Below, one piece after another: positions 46,137 to 53,818 of a DNA stretch of 64,000 nucleotides; position 1 is the stretch's first letter; each line of letters opens with the position of its first letter. This DNA is from an uncultured Bacteroidota bacterium (GTDB taxonomy: Bacteria > Bacteroidota > Bacteroidia > AKYH767-A > JABDAW01), in assembly GCA_903844645.1 (NCBI GenBank), contig CAIMUP010000008.1:32612-96611 (forward strand). Direction: 5' to 3'. The notes below the pieces were generated by a model. The model was not told where the DNA came from, did no database searches, and saw only the letters and a list, made by a program, of their open reading frames with translations. Position numbers and translations under genes: made by a program.

Positions 46137-47432
46137 GTGCATAAATACAAACACCTGCTCCCCGCATTGATCCTTTTCTTTTTCTCTTTTAAATCATTCA
46201 GCCAAACTTCCGGTATCATGGCTTGGGATGCTTATGGAATGGAGGAAAAGTATGATACCATGAAGTCTTACATCGGCATCAGTGGTAACTTTATGTTCGC
46301 ATCCAATTGTATCACGGCGCAGTTTGCGAATTATTATCAGGGCAAATATTTCATTGATTCCACGATGAGCAAACAAGTGACTTCACAGTTTAATAAGAAG
46401 AATTATCTGGGCTTTGATTTCGATAATGGCATTACGTTCGTTCATCGAAAGGATACTTTATTTCACATTCCCATTAGTGGTTATTTCTTTGCGCTTCGCG
46501 ATAGGAATCATGCCGATGCACAGTTCCCAGGCGATCTTTTCAATTTGATATTTCGTGGCAATGCCATGTATGCCGGGCAGTTTGCTCACCTCGATAATTT
46601 AAGTACAAACATTTTGCATTACCAGCAATTAGAATTCGGGTTATCGAAAGTCTATCATAATTACAAAGGAAGTTACACCGTGGGCGTGGCGTTATCGGTA
46701 TTAAAAGGGCAGAATAATTTATCTATAACTACTGCCAATACTCGTTTAGGAACGGAGACTAATGGCGATTCATTAACTATCGATTTATCCGCTAATATCA
46801 AGCAAAGTGATACTACTAATTCCGGTTATTCTGCCTTCAATGGATGGGGATTATCTACCGATTTCTTTGTGCAATATTACGACAGCACTTCCGAAATTAT
46901 TGTGCGATTGGATGTGAAGGATTTAGGGTTTATCAGTTGGAATAATCGCTCTCTTCATAATAACCTAGATACTTCTTTTATTTTCAGTGGTATCAATGTG
47001 GACAACCTTCTTTTCGGTCCTGATTCGTTATCCAATATCTCGCAAGACAGTGTTTATCGGAATGCGTATTATGCCCATCAGATACGTAAATCATACAATA
47101 CTTTTCTGCCTGCTTCCATCAATCTTTCGTACCGGATGTACCTCGATGGCGAGTATCAAGTGCCGCTCGATGCGGGGATTAATTATCGCCTTGGGGCAAA
47201 TTCAATCCCATTTGTTTATGGGGGTGTTTCAGCTTTTATTACTAAGAATATGATTCTCGGCGGAAGCGTTTCTTATGGTGGTTATCGCAAGTTAGGTTTC
47301 GGATTAAACTTCGGAGAGAACTTCGGGAAGGGGTATCTATTATCTCTCCAAACTCAAAACATAGAGAGCCTTATTCTACCAAATAAAATAACGGGCGAAG
47401 CGGCTTTCTTGACCTTCAAGAAGTTTTTCTAA
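46137..47432 (+). CDS. DUF5723-type outer-membrane beta-barrel
   Basis: 431 aa starting at GTG. Signal peptide (LLPALILFFFSFKSFSQ), then beta-barrel-like strands: amphipathic, Tyr/Asn/Gly-rich, for example GYSAFNGWGLSTDFFVQYYD, LPASINLSYRMYLDGEYQVP and LGGSVSYGGYRKLGFGLNFGENFG. The C-terminus ends in FKKFF, aromatic as in barrel proteins. The pattern fits the DUF5723 family of Bacteroidota outer-membrane proteins. Seventeen bp downstream of the lipoprotein, presumably co-transcribed. Function unknown. Confidence 0.75.
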   Translation: MHKYKHLLPALILFFFSFKSFSQTSGIMAWDAYGMEEKYDTMKSYIGISGNFMFASNCITAQFANYYQGKYFIDSTMSKQVTSQFNKKNYLGFDFDNGITFVHRKDTLFHIPISGYFFALRDRNHADAQFPGDLFNLIFRGNAMYAGQFAHLDNLSTNILHYQQLEFGLSKVYHNYKGSYTVGVALSVLKGQNNLSITTANTRLGTETNGDSLTIDLSANIKQSDTTNSGYSAFNGWGLSTDFFVQYYDSTSEIIVRLDVKDLGFISWNNRSLHNNLDTSFIFSGINVDNLLFGPDSLSNISQDSVYRNAYYAHQIRKSYNTFLPASINLSYRMYLDGEYQVPLDAGINYRLGANSIPFVYGGVSAFITKNMILGGSVSYGGYRKLGFGLNFGENFGKGYLLSLQTQNIESLILPNKITGEAAFLTFKKFF

Positions 47433-47486
47433 AGAATTAATTCTGCAACCAAACAATAGTTGAAACGCAGCTGTCCGGTTGTTTCC

Positions 47487-47912
47487 TCAATGCTCCGCCT
47501 CAATCCCATATCGTATTGCTGCTTCCAGTATATCAATGTTTATATCTTTCAGCGTTTTAAACTTAATGCAATACCCGCTCACGCTTGCTTTGCCTAATGT
47601 CTTTCCATACGTCTCGGCTAAGTATTTCTTATCTTCGATACCCATGATATAGACCGAGATTCCGGTTGTGTTTGCACTTAAACCAATTTGATAAAACTCT
47701 CTGGTTTTTCCATCAGCGTATTTCATGTTTTGACTTCCATAGCCTATATTAGGATTAGAAACAATCTTACCTTCACTGTTTTTACCATCCAAGAACCATA
47801 ATTTACATCCCGGCATTATGCGTAGAATGATGCCGTGCAAGGCTTCCATCTCACTACGTTTTGCTTCAGGTTGGCTACTAATATACGCTGTGATTTCTTC
47901 TTGTGTGTTCAT
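47487..47912 (-). CDS. DUF1801-type small soluble protein
   Basis: 141 aa from the ATG at 47912 (MNTQEEITAYISSQPEAKRSEM); the track start 19 codons earlier is in the upstream gene's end region. The opening helix with PEAKRSEMEALHGIILRIMPGCKLWF and then NPNIGYGSQNMKYADGKTRE and VYIMGIEDKKYLAETYGKTLGK match DUF1801/YdhG-like proteins, a small fold of unknown function. Fourteen bp downstream of the reductase-like gene and probably in its operon. Confidence 0.75.
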   Translation of the reverse strand: MNTQEEITAYISSQPEAKRSEMEALHGIILRIMPGCKLWFLDGKNSEGKIVSNPNIGYGSQNMKYADGKTREFYQIGLSANTTGISVYIMGIEDKKYLAETYGKTLGKASVSGYCIKFKTLKDINIDILEAAIRYGIEAEH

Positions 47913-47926
47913 ATAGTTCGAGCCCT

Positions 47927-48499
47927 TTAATTGCGTTTTGTTTTGTAATGAACCGCAATGACTCCGCAAGAAAATGTTTTGCTCTCGACAAGTTCCAAGA
48001 TAATTCTTTCAGATACTTCTTTGAATAGCGGCATTCCTTGTCCTACTATAATTGGATTAACAAACAACCAGAACTCATCAATCAGTCCTAAATTAAGAAG
48101 AGAAAGCGATGCGGATGGACTTCCGAAGATCAAAATGTTCTTCCCTTCTCGCTGTTTTATTTCATTGATTCTTTCCGAGAGATTATCGCTGATAACTGTG
48201 GTGTTGATGAGACCTGTTTCGTTCATGGTCGTTGATAATACAACCTTTGAAACATTGTTATACCACCTCGAATGTTCTATGTCGTGTTTCGTTGCGTTGG
48301 GTTTTTCGCCGGCAGTGGTCCAATAACTTTGCATCATCTCATAAGTTATCCGTCCATACAGTGCGGTGTCGACTTGGTCGGTCATGGTGGCAACAAAGTC
48401 AAATAGTTCCTCGTCAACTTTTATCCAGTTCAGTTCTCCGTTAAGTCCTGCCACAAAACCGTCAAGGGATGTGTGCATAAAGAATATTAAATTTCTCAT
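47927..48499 (-). CDS. Dihydrofolate-reductase-family protein (RibD C-terminal type)
   Basis: 190 aa, cytoplasmic. Opens with LIFFMHTSLDGFVAGLNGELNW, the signature strand and loop of the RibD-C/DHFR-like family. TALYGRITYEMMQSYW supplies the cofactor-loop 'GR.T.E' motif, and ILIFGSPSASLSLLNLGLIDEFWLFVNPIIVGQG gives the second NAD(P)H-binding region. The family includes many NADPH-dependent reductases of unknown substrate, and horizontally mobile paralogues are common. Heads a possible two-gene operon with the DUF1801 gene. Confidence 0.85.
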   Translation of the reverse strand: MRNLIFFMHTSLDGFVAGLNGELNWIKVDEELFDFVATMTDQVDTALYGRITYEMMQSYWTTAGEKPNATKHDIEHSRWYNNVSKVVLSTTMNETGLINTTVISDNLSERINEIKQREGKNILIFGSPSASLSLLNLGLIDEFWLFVNPIIVGQGMPLFKEVSERIILELVESKTFSCGVIAVHYKTKRN

Positions 48500-48550
48500 T
48501 GTAATTTGATAATTGTTTGTTTTATTGTCTGGTTGTTTACTAAGATTATT

Positions 48551-49459
48551 TTAGAATACTTTCTTGCCTTTGCCTGTTGTTATCAAACTGAATAAACTTT
48601 GCTCCACAAGCATTCCCCATGCCCCTGAACAATCACCGTAACATTGGAACTTTGGAACTAAACCAAGGTGAGTGAAACGCAATTGTGTCTTGCCATTTAT
48701 TTCAGTAATTTCAAAAATTATTTTTGTTCCGTTCCATTCTTGCTTGTCTTTAAAAGAACTCAAGTTACCATCTGTAACAAGCCACACTACTTTTTCATTC
48801 GGAATAATTTCAACTAATTTTTGTTTTGAATAATGGATGTCTAACATACGATACTCAAACTCGTCATTCAATTTTTTTGAACTGCCTTTTATTTCTCCTT
48901 GCCACCAGCCACTTACATTATTGATAGCATTGAATACTTCTTCGGGAGTTTGATTTACAAAAAAAGTAGTGGTGAAATTTGCTGTCAATTCCTTTTCATC
49001 TTCTGTTTGTGGTTTGTCTTTGCCGTTGGGTTGTCCGCTACCGGTGGTTATCAAACTGTGCAAACTCTTTTGTATGTATGTATTCCATGCACCTTGACAA
49101 ATATCATAGCATTCATATTCGGGAACTAAACCTACTTGTGTGAATTGAAGTTGTGTTTGATTATTTTTTTCAGTTATCTCAAAAACAATTTTGTTGCCGT
49201 TCCATTCGCTTTTGTCTTTTGTGAAACTAAAATAGTTGTCCATCACCAACCAAACTACTTTCTTGTTTGGAATGAACTCCACTATTTTCATTTTGCAGCG
49301 GTGCACATCTTGATAATGATAACTCCATTCATCATTGAGTTTGTTTGTGCTGCCTTCAATTTCTTCACTCCACCAACCACGAACATTGTTGATGGCATTG
49401 AACACTTCTTCGGGAGAATTGTCAACTAAAATAGTTGTTGTAAAATCTGTTGTTGTCAT
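48551..49459 (-). CDS. Protein with two tandem AHSA1/SRPBCC domains
   Basis: 302 aa with an internal duplication: DFTTTILVDNSPEEVFNAINNVRGWW (residues ~4-30) and ANFTTTFFVNQTPEEVFNAINNVSGWW (~160-185) begin two domains that match along their length (KIVFEITEKNNQTQLQFTQVGLVPEYECY against KIIFEITEINGKTQLRFTHLGLVPKFQCY). Each is an AHSA1-type SRPBCC ligand-binding fold. The duplication is recent enough to be obvious. Ligand unknown. Same strand as the reductase and DUF1801 genes, 51 bp upstream of the former. Confidence 0.85.
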   Translation of the reverse strand: MTTTDFTTTILVDNSPEEVFNAINNVRGWWSEEIEGSTNKLNDEWSYHYQDVHRCKMKIVEFIPNKKVVWLVMDNYFSFTKDKSEWNGNKIVFEITEKNNQTQLQFTQVGLVPEYECYDICQGAWNTYIQKSLHSLITTGSGQPNGKDKPQTEDEKELTANFTTTFFVNQTPEEVFNAINNVSGWWQGEIKGSSKKLNDEFEYRMLDIHYSKQKLVEIIPNEKVVWLVTDGNLSSFKDKQEWNGTKIIFEITEINGKTQLRFTHLGLVPKFQCYGDCSGAWGMLVEQSLFSLITTGKGKKVF

Positions 49460-49548
49460 TTGTCTGTTAGTTTTAATTGTTAGTTTTATTGTCTATTTGT
49501 TATTACAAAAGGGACATGGGCATGATTACCTTTCGGGTGTTAGGGTCA

Positions 49549-49815
49549 TTAAGGAAAGACTTTATAAATATCTTTCCGATGTACCATCCTTGCAAACTCA
49601 ATGGTGTTTCCTTTCACAAAGATTCCTATTCTATAATCCCCTATTCTAATTCTAAAGGCAGACTTATATCCTTCCAATTTCTTCACATTGGGAAGGTCAT
49701 GAATGTCCTTGGAAAGTTCTGCTTTGTGGATAAGAAGCTGCAATGATTTCAGTACTGTTTTATCTTTTATCTTGTCTAAGTCCTTATTGAATTTATCAAG
49801 AAACGTAACCTCCAT
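49549..49815 (-). CDS. RelE/ParE-family toxin
   Basis: 88 aa. Fits the small RelE-fold toxin family: VTFLDKFNKDLDKIKDKTV opening helix, then KLEGYKSAFRIRIGDYRIGIFVKG with the Arg-rich central strands, and a C-terminal VHRKDIYKVFP with the His-Arg-...-Tyr typical of the ribosome-dependent RNase group. The ATG touches the antitoxin stop codon (1-bp overlap). Degrades translated mRNA in characterised relatives; activity here not tested. Confidence 0.88.
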   Translation of the reverse strand: MEVTFLDKFNKDLDKIKDKTVLKSLQLLIHKAELSKDIHDLPNVKKLEGYKSAFRIRIGDYRIGIFVKGNTIEFARMVHRKDIYKVFP

Positions 49816-50012
49816 CAGGCTTTGAGCTTCTTCATGATTACTTCCTTGCTGACCTTTTTAGATCTGTCCACATCTTTCATTAGCAATGACAAGCCTGCAT
49901 CTTCAATCTCTTCTTCTGTCAAGGCTTTGGTTGCAACACCTAATTTGTTTAGCAAGGATTCAACAAACTTCAGTTCCTCTTTACTCTTTGGGGATATAAT
50001 TAATGACTTCAT
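49815..50012 (-). CDS. Antitoxin partner of the RelE-type toxin
   Basis: 65 aa, directly upstream of and overlapping the toxin by one base, the usual antitoxin-first order. Sequence is helical (KSKEELKFVESLLNKLGVATKALTEEEIEDAGL) with a basic C-terminal tail (RSKKVSKEVIMKKLKA) that could wrap the toxin. A TATTTTTG promoter lies at 50032-50039. No classic ribbon-helix-helix motif is obvious. Confidence 0.82.
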   Translation of the reverse strand: MKSLIISPKSKEELKFVESLLNKLGVATKALTEEEIEDAGLSLLMKDVDRSKKVSKEVIMKKLKA

Positions 50013-50031
50013 AATTTAATTTATTAGGGCG

Positions 50032-50039
50032 CAAAAATA
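50032..50039 (-). promoter_or_regulatory. -7 element for the toxin-antitoxin operon
   Basis: Minus-strand TATTTTTG followed by CGCCC, 19 bp before the antitoxin ATG. Confidence 0.6.
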
Positions 50040-50065
50040 CGAATCAATTAGGAATACCAATTATC

Positions 50066-50097
50066 AAAACCTGTCAGGAGAAAAACCTGACAGGAGA
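50066..50097. repeat. CCTGTCAGG/CCTGACAGG pair
   Basis: Two inverted nonamers 16 bp apart, immediately downstream of the next gene's stop region; same core as the palindromes at 356, 24271 and 50620. May act as a terminator-like hairpin. Confidence 0.6.
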
Positions 50098-50101
50098 TTG
50101 G

Positions 50102-50584
50102 TTAGTTCACCTTTCGGGTGTTATGGTCATTACCAGTCTTAGGTTCATCCGGTAATTTATCGTGTAAAGAGAAAGTAGGAACATAAGTTGTAAAGTTAAA
50201 ATGAAAAGGTCTTTCTGGCATAGTTCCTTTTACGTTTATTTTGGCAAGTAATGAATCATCAGTATAACTTATTATTCCAGCCTTTGATAGTTTTTTAATA
50301 TCAGACCAATTACTTGGTTCAGGAAAAACCATGTTTGTATCCTTTAAATTTGAATCTAACCAAATTTTATAATAATTAATTATATCATAAGCTGTCTTTA
50401 AATCATCTGATGCATATACATCCAATATTGAATCAGTTAGATTATTTTTTTCATAAATATAGCAATATTGATATTTAATTATGTGAATTTCAGTATCAAA
50501 ACAACCAGCCGATTTCAAAAGCCCAATAATTCCACCTATAGCCATTAGCCCTACAACTAAATAGAATTTATGGAAATTGTTCAT
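50102..50584 (-). CDS. Membrane-anchored hypothetical protein
   Basis: 160 aa from the ATG at 50584 (MNNFHKFYLVVGL); the track start ten codons earlier is less likely. One N-terminal membrane helix (FYLVVGLMAIGGIIGLLKSAG), then a mostly charged exported or cytoplasmic domain with SILDVYASDDLKTAYDIINYYKIW and a Pro/Phe-rich end. No recognised family. Flanked on both sides by CCTGTCAGG palindromes. Confidence 0.6.
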   Translation of the reverse strand: MNNFHKFYLVVGLMAIGGIIGLLKSAGCFDTEIHIIKYQYCYIYEKNNLTDSILDVYASDDLKTAYDIINYYKIWLDSNLKDTNMVFPEPSNWSDIKKLSKAGIISYTDDSLLAKINVKGTMPERPFHFNFTTYVPTFSLHDKLPDEPKTGNDHNTRKVN

Positions 50585-50619
50585 TTTAATTTCCGTTATT
50601 GCGTGTCCATCCATACACC

Positions 50620-50766
50620 CAATCGCCCCTTCGCGATTTCCTGTCAGGTTGTTTGTTATTGGTGTATTTAGATTTCATTTGGCGGCAAATTTAGATTATT
50701 TATTATTAAAAACAAATTGCAGCCTTACAGGAAATCGCAAAGGGGCGATTGCCTGTCAGGATGCTT
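50620..50766. repeat. Composite inverted element of the CCTGTCAGG family
   Basis: CAATCGCCCCTTCGCGATTTCCTGTCAGG (50620-50648) and its near-complement (50723-50751) flank ~74 bp of AT-rich DNA. The right end adds a second CCTGTCAGGATGC. About 147 bp with terminal inverted repeats, i.e. MITE-like; no ORF inside. Confidence 0.7.
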
Positions 50767-50835
50767 GGCCGTAAAATCCGTGAATTATGTAACTCTTTCC
50801 TAAAATTATGTAAGTCGTAGATGGGAAAGGGGCTG

Positions 50836-50843
50836 TAATTTTG
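50836..50843 (+). promoter_or_regulatory. -7 element upstream of the 21-bp array
   Basis: TAATTTTG-CCGC-ATG. Unlike the other arrays, here a perfect element precedes the repeats, so the array may be transcribed. Confidence 0.6.
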
Positions 50844-50847
50844 CCGC

Positions 50848-51303
50848 ATGAAATTAAAGATAATGGGCGCGGAGGTATTTGATAGTAGCATGGTGATGAA
50901 TGATACCATATATATAGGAGTGGAAAAGATGAACTTTTATATTGAAATACCCCTGAATAATGTCGTTCGAGGCAACATTTTGATGGTGTATCCTAATAGC
51001 GTAACACTATATCCTAATAGCGTAACACTATATCCTTATAGTGTAACACTATATCCTTATAGTGTAACACTATATCCTTATAGCGTTGCACTATATCCTT
51101 ATAACGTTACACTATATCCTTATAACGTTGCACTATATCCTTATAACGTTGCACTATATCCTTATAACGCTGCACTATATCCTTATAACGTTGCACTATA
51201 TCCTTATAACGTTGCACTATATCTTTTTTCAGGTAAAATATCGAAAATTAAGAGTAATTTAATAAGAAAAAGTAGTTTAATCAAACAATTAAAAGATGAG
51301 TAA
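50848..51303 (+). CDS. Doubtful ORF reading through a 21-bp array into the next gene
   Basis: 151 codons. The first ~46 (KLKIMGAEVFDSSMVMNDTI ... IPLNNVVRGNILM) are non-repetitive and protein-like. Then come twelve or so heptapeptides (YNVALYP) encoded by the array, and a basic 20-residue tail. The stop TAA overlaps the ATG of the orphan at 51296 (ATGAGTAA), as in a coupled operon, and a perfect -7 element sits four bases before its ATG. It may be a real gene that acquired the array or simply an open leader. Confidence 0.4.
   Translation: MKLKIMGAEVFDSSMVMNDTIYIGVEKMNFYIEIPLNNVVRGNILMVYPNSVTLYPNSVTLYPYSVTLYPYSVTLYPYSVALYPYNVTLYPYNVALYPYNVALYPYNAALYPYNVALYPYNVALYLFSGKISKIKSNLIRKSSLIKQLKDE
50985..51235. 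repeat. 21-bp tandem array upstream of an orphan gene
   Basis: Units actatatccttataacgttgc, with variants in the last seven bases, in exact 21-bp steps from 51006 to 51216. TTACACTATA-tcct-TATAGTGTAA dyads span neighbouring units. Ends ~60 bp before the ATG at 51296. Confidence 0.93.
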
Positions 51304-52492
51304 TTTAAAAAAAGAACAGGCGGTTCCCTTCATTAAGGTCGAGCCAAGAGTAAAAGATGAAGCTTTGGTAGAAATAGCTTCGGAAGGTGTAACCATAGCG
51401 GGTGTGGAAGAAGTAGTTTCTTCGCCAGCTACTATAGGGGAGAAAAAGGCTCCTCTGAAAAAGAAGAAAGCTCTCGGAAAAAGGGCTTCGGTAAAGAAAA
51501 AAGTTGACAAAGAAAAAAAGAATGTCAAGGCTAAGAAAGCGGTAAACAAAGAAAACGGAGTTGTGAAAGTAAAGCGTAAAAAAGTGGTTGCCGTGGTGCA
51601 GCAAGTAGTCGTGGTGAAGAGGAAAGTGGGTCGTCCGAGATTGACCGCCAAGCAGAAATCCATCAATAAAATTATCAGAGACGGGTTGAAAATGGGGGAT
51701 GTTATTTCTGCGAAACAGGCGAGTGTTGTTCATTATAAAATAAAACAGGGCGCAAGGATAAAAGGTATAGCGGAGGCTCGTTTTTGGCTTCAATCTGTGA
51801 AACAAATGCCTGATGGTGTAAGTAAAAAAATGATTATTATGATGGCGGTAATTGCCATAATCAGAGGCAAGTTAGGGATGCCCACAAATGTTACACTGTA
51901 TAAGGAACGGTCGGTAGCGATGTATAATGTGATGAGTGAGAATCCGCATGGATATTATACTGTTGCCTTTGCCGGACTTGCCCAGTGGCTCACTCGGAAT
52001 ACGGCTTTGGATACCGCTATCAAGAATAATGAAAAGAATGACGGCAGCGGCAGTGCGACCATCGTAAAGGCATGTAGGGCGGATGTGAAAACGTCGTTGA
52101 ATTTGTTTATGACATATATCAATTTGCTCGCATTTTCGAATCAAACATTGGCGGTTTCGATCATCGAAACTGCTTTGTGCGTAGTGATTGTAAGGGGAGC
52201 AAAAACAGTGAAGGATTTTGAATATAAAATGGGTCCTGGCACTGGTAAAATCAGGCTGAAATCTGCGGGAGCAAAGATTGCCGGCAAGCGTGTTCCGGCA
52301 AATTATGAATTTCAATATGGATACATGGTTGCAGGAGCTATCGTGTGGGGAACGATCATCGGTCAGCCCCGATGTAAAATTCTTTTGTCAGCCATGGCAA
52401 CAGGCGTGCTGACTTATTTCCGCAAACGTGTTACCACCACCGCAGGCGGCATGAGCGGATGGAGTGCTGTACTCGAGACGAGTGTTTTGTAG
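51296..52492 (+). CDS. Orphan: H1-like tail and AT-hook fused to helical/FN3-like domains
   Basis: 398 aa, no signal peptide. Residues ~55-105 are a Lys-rich, histone-H1-like segment (KKKKALGKRASVKKKVDKEK), followed by KRKVGRPRLTAKQKS, whose GRP core is an AT-hook, a minor-groove DNA-binding motif. The middle (~180-300) is helical and Ala-rich, with the layout of the orphans at 10390 and 24494. The last ~100 residues (KIRLKSAGAKIAGKRVPANYEFQYGYM) look like the FN3-like end of that family. A DNA-associated role is inferred from the N-terminus only. Ends at a strong terminator. Confidence 0.75.
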   Translation: MSNLKKEQAVPFIKVEPRVKDEALVEIASEGVTIAGVEEVVSSPATIGEKKAPLKKKKALGKRASVKKKVDKEKKNVKAKKAVNKENGVVKVKRKKVVAVVQQVVVVKRKVGRPRLTAKQKSINKIIRDGLKMGDVISAKQASVVHYKIKQGARIKGIAEARFWLQSVKQMPDGVSKKMIIMMAVIAIIRGKLGMPTNVTLYKERSVAMYNVMSENPHGYYTVAFAGLAQWLTRNTALDTAIKNNEKNDGSGSATIVKACRADVKTSLNLFMTYINLLAFSNQTLAVSIIETALCVVIVRGAKTVKDFEYKMGPGTGKIRLKSAGAKIAGKRVPANYEFQYGYMVAGAIVWGTIIGQPRCKILLSAMATGVLTYFRKRVTTTAGGMSGWSAVLETSVL

Positions 52493-52523
52493 TTAATAAA
52501 ATGTTTAAAGTTTGAGGATTAAG

Positions 52524-52562
52524 GTTTAAGGTTGTGTAACGGCACACAACCTTAAACTTTTT
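52524..52562 (+). terminator. Terminator of the AT-hook orphan
   Basis: TTAAGGTTGTGT-aacggc-ACACAACCTTAA followed by CTTTTT, 32 bp after the stop; belongs to the TTTAAGG repeat family. The next promoter begins two bases further on. Confidence 0.8.
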
Positions 52563-52564
52563 CC

Positions 52565-52572
52565 TATTTTTG
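52565..52572 (+). promoter_or_regulatory. -7 element for the Kazal/T9SS gene
   Basis: TATTTTTG followed by CAGCC, 57 bp before the ATG at 52630. Confidence 0.6.
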
Positions 52573-52629
52573 CAGCCTCTAATGGAATAATATTTGTGAG
52601 TGCAAAGGCGTTAAAATAATTATTAATAA

Positions 52630-53190
52630 ATGAAAAAATCAAAGACAAATGGGAATCGGAAGTTCATCGCTGTTTTCGCGTTGCTATCGTTATTCCTTTT
52701 ATTGAATCATCAAGGCTTTGCCCAATTCCAGAACGTTTGTCCTGATACCACCTTGATTCGCCAAGGCTTCGGTTGCGACACCTCGAACCTGAAAGATTCC
52801 TATCAACCCGTATGCAGTTGCGATAAAAAGACGACCTATTTTAATCAGTGTGCGGCATTGAATTATGGCGGCGTAACGAATCCCGATCAAGGACCTTGCG
52901 AGGCATTTGGCTTTGTATTGTGGCCCGTACCCTGCAACACCTCTTTGAATATTGTTTTGGCAGTAAAGCAGTTAAGCACCATCGTCCATGTAACGATTTA
53001 TGGCGTGGCGAATTATCAGTTTTGTTATGAGAATTATTACGATTTATCGAGCTTTCCATCCGGCGTTAATTCTTATCAGATAGATGTTTCGACCTTTCCG
53101 CGAGGCGTGTATTTAGTGCTTGCCCAGACGTTAGATGGGTCGTATCATACCTACCGAAGGTTCGTACAGTTGCCCGTCATCAAGCAATAA
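52630..53190 (+). CDS. Secreted Kazal-like protein with T9SS-type C-terminus
   Basis: 186 aa. Signal peptide (AVFALLSLFLLLNHQGFAQ). Residues ~58-92 (YQPVCSCDKKTTYFNQCAAL ... GPC) follow the Kazal pattern: a YxPVC core, a later NxC, an Ala-rich helix and a final GxC; Kazal domains inhibit serine proteases by presenting a rigid loop. The last ~90 residues (WPVPCNTSLNIVLAV ... FPRGVYLVLAQTLDG) resemble a T9SS sorting domain, whose usual YPNP has become WPVP. Likely a small secreted or surface inhibitor. The protease target is unknown. Confidence 0.7.
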   Translation: MKKSKTNGNRKFIAVFALLSLFLLLNHQGFAQFQNVCPDTTLIRQGFGCDTSNLKDSYQPVCSCDKKTTYFNQCAALNYGGVTNPDQGPCEAFGFVLWPVPCNTSLNIVLAVKQLSTIVHVTIYGVANYQFCYENYYDLSSFPSGVNSYQIDVSTFPRGVYLVLAQTLDGSYHTYRRFVQLPVIKQ

Positions 53191-53240
53191 TTATTAACTT
53201 GGAATTTTGTACACTTGCACCACATAAAAAATAATATATC

Positions 53241-53804
53241 ATGGAAGTAGAAGTAAAGAAATTATTAGACGAAACAGGGATTCACATGGAAATGGCAATC
53301 ACGCATCTGGAATCTGAATTATTAAAAATAAGAGCCGGCAAAGCCTCCCCCGCAATGTTGGAAGGGATTTATGTGGATTATTATGGAACCAATACGCCGC
53401 TGAATCAAGTAGCAAATGTAAGCACTCCCGATGCTCGTACCCTGATGATTCAGCCCTGGGAAAAGACGATGATTCATCCTATCGAAAAAGCAATTACCAA
53501 TGCTAATCTTGGCTTAAATCCACAGAATGACGGCATCGTAGTGAGGATAACCGTCCCAGCATTAACCGAAGACAGAAGGAAAGATTTGGTGAAGAAAACA
53601 AAGGCAGAAGGCGAACATGCAAAGGTTACTATTCGCAATGCAAGGCGCGATACGATGGAGTTATTTAAGGGCTTAATCAAGCAAGGGCTTCCAGAGGATA
53701 TTGGCAAAGATGCCGAGAATAAAGTTCAGTTAATCACGAATAATTATATTGCTAAAGTGGATAAACATTTAGCCACCAAAGAACAAGAAATAATGACGGT
53801 TTGA
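53241..53804 (+). CDS. frr: Ribosome recycling factor
   Basis: With EF-G, splits the post-termination ribosome into subunits. 187 aa, normal length. Family motifs are clear: SELLKIRAGKASPAMLEGIYVDYYG near the N-terminus, DARTLMIQPWEKTMIHPIEKAI, LTEDRRKDLVKKTKAEGEHAKVTIRNARRD and a C-terminal helix. Usually next to pyrH, but here it stands alone behind a weak TACACTTG-type element near 53209. Confidence 0.97.
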   Translation: MEVEVKKLLDETGIHMEMAITHLESELLKIRAGKASPAMLEGIYVDYYGTNTPLNQVANVSTPDARTLMIQPWEKTMIHPIEKAITNANLGLNPQNDGIVVRITVPALTEDRRKDLVKKTKAEGEHAKVTIRNARRDTMELFKGLIKQGLPEDIGKDAENKVQLITNNYIAKVDKHLATKEQEIMTV

Positions 53805-53818
53805 TACCGTTTGATAAA

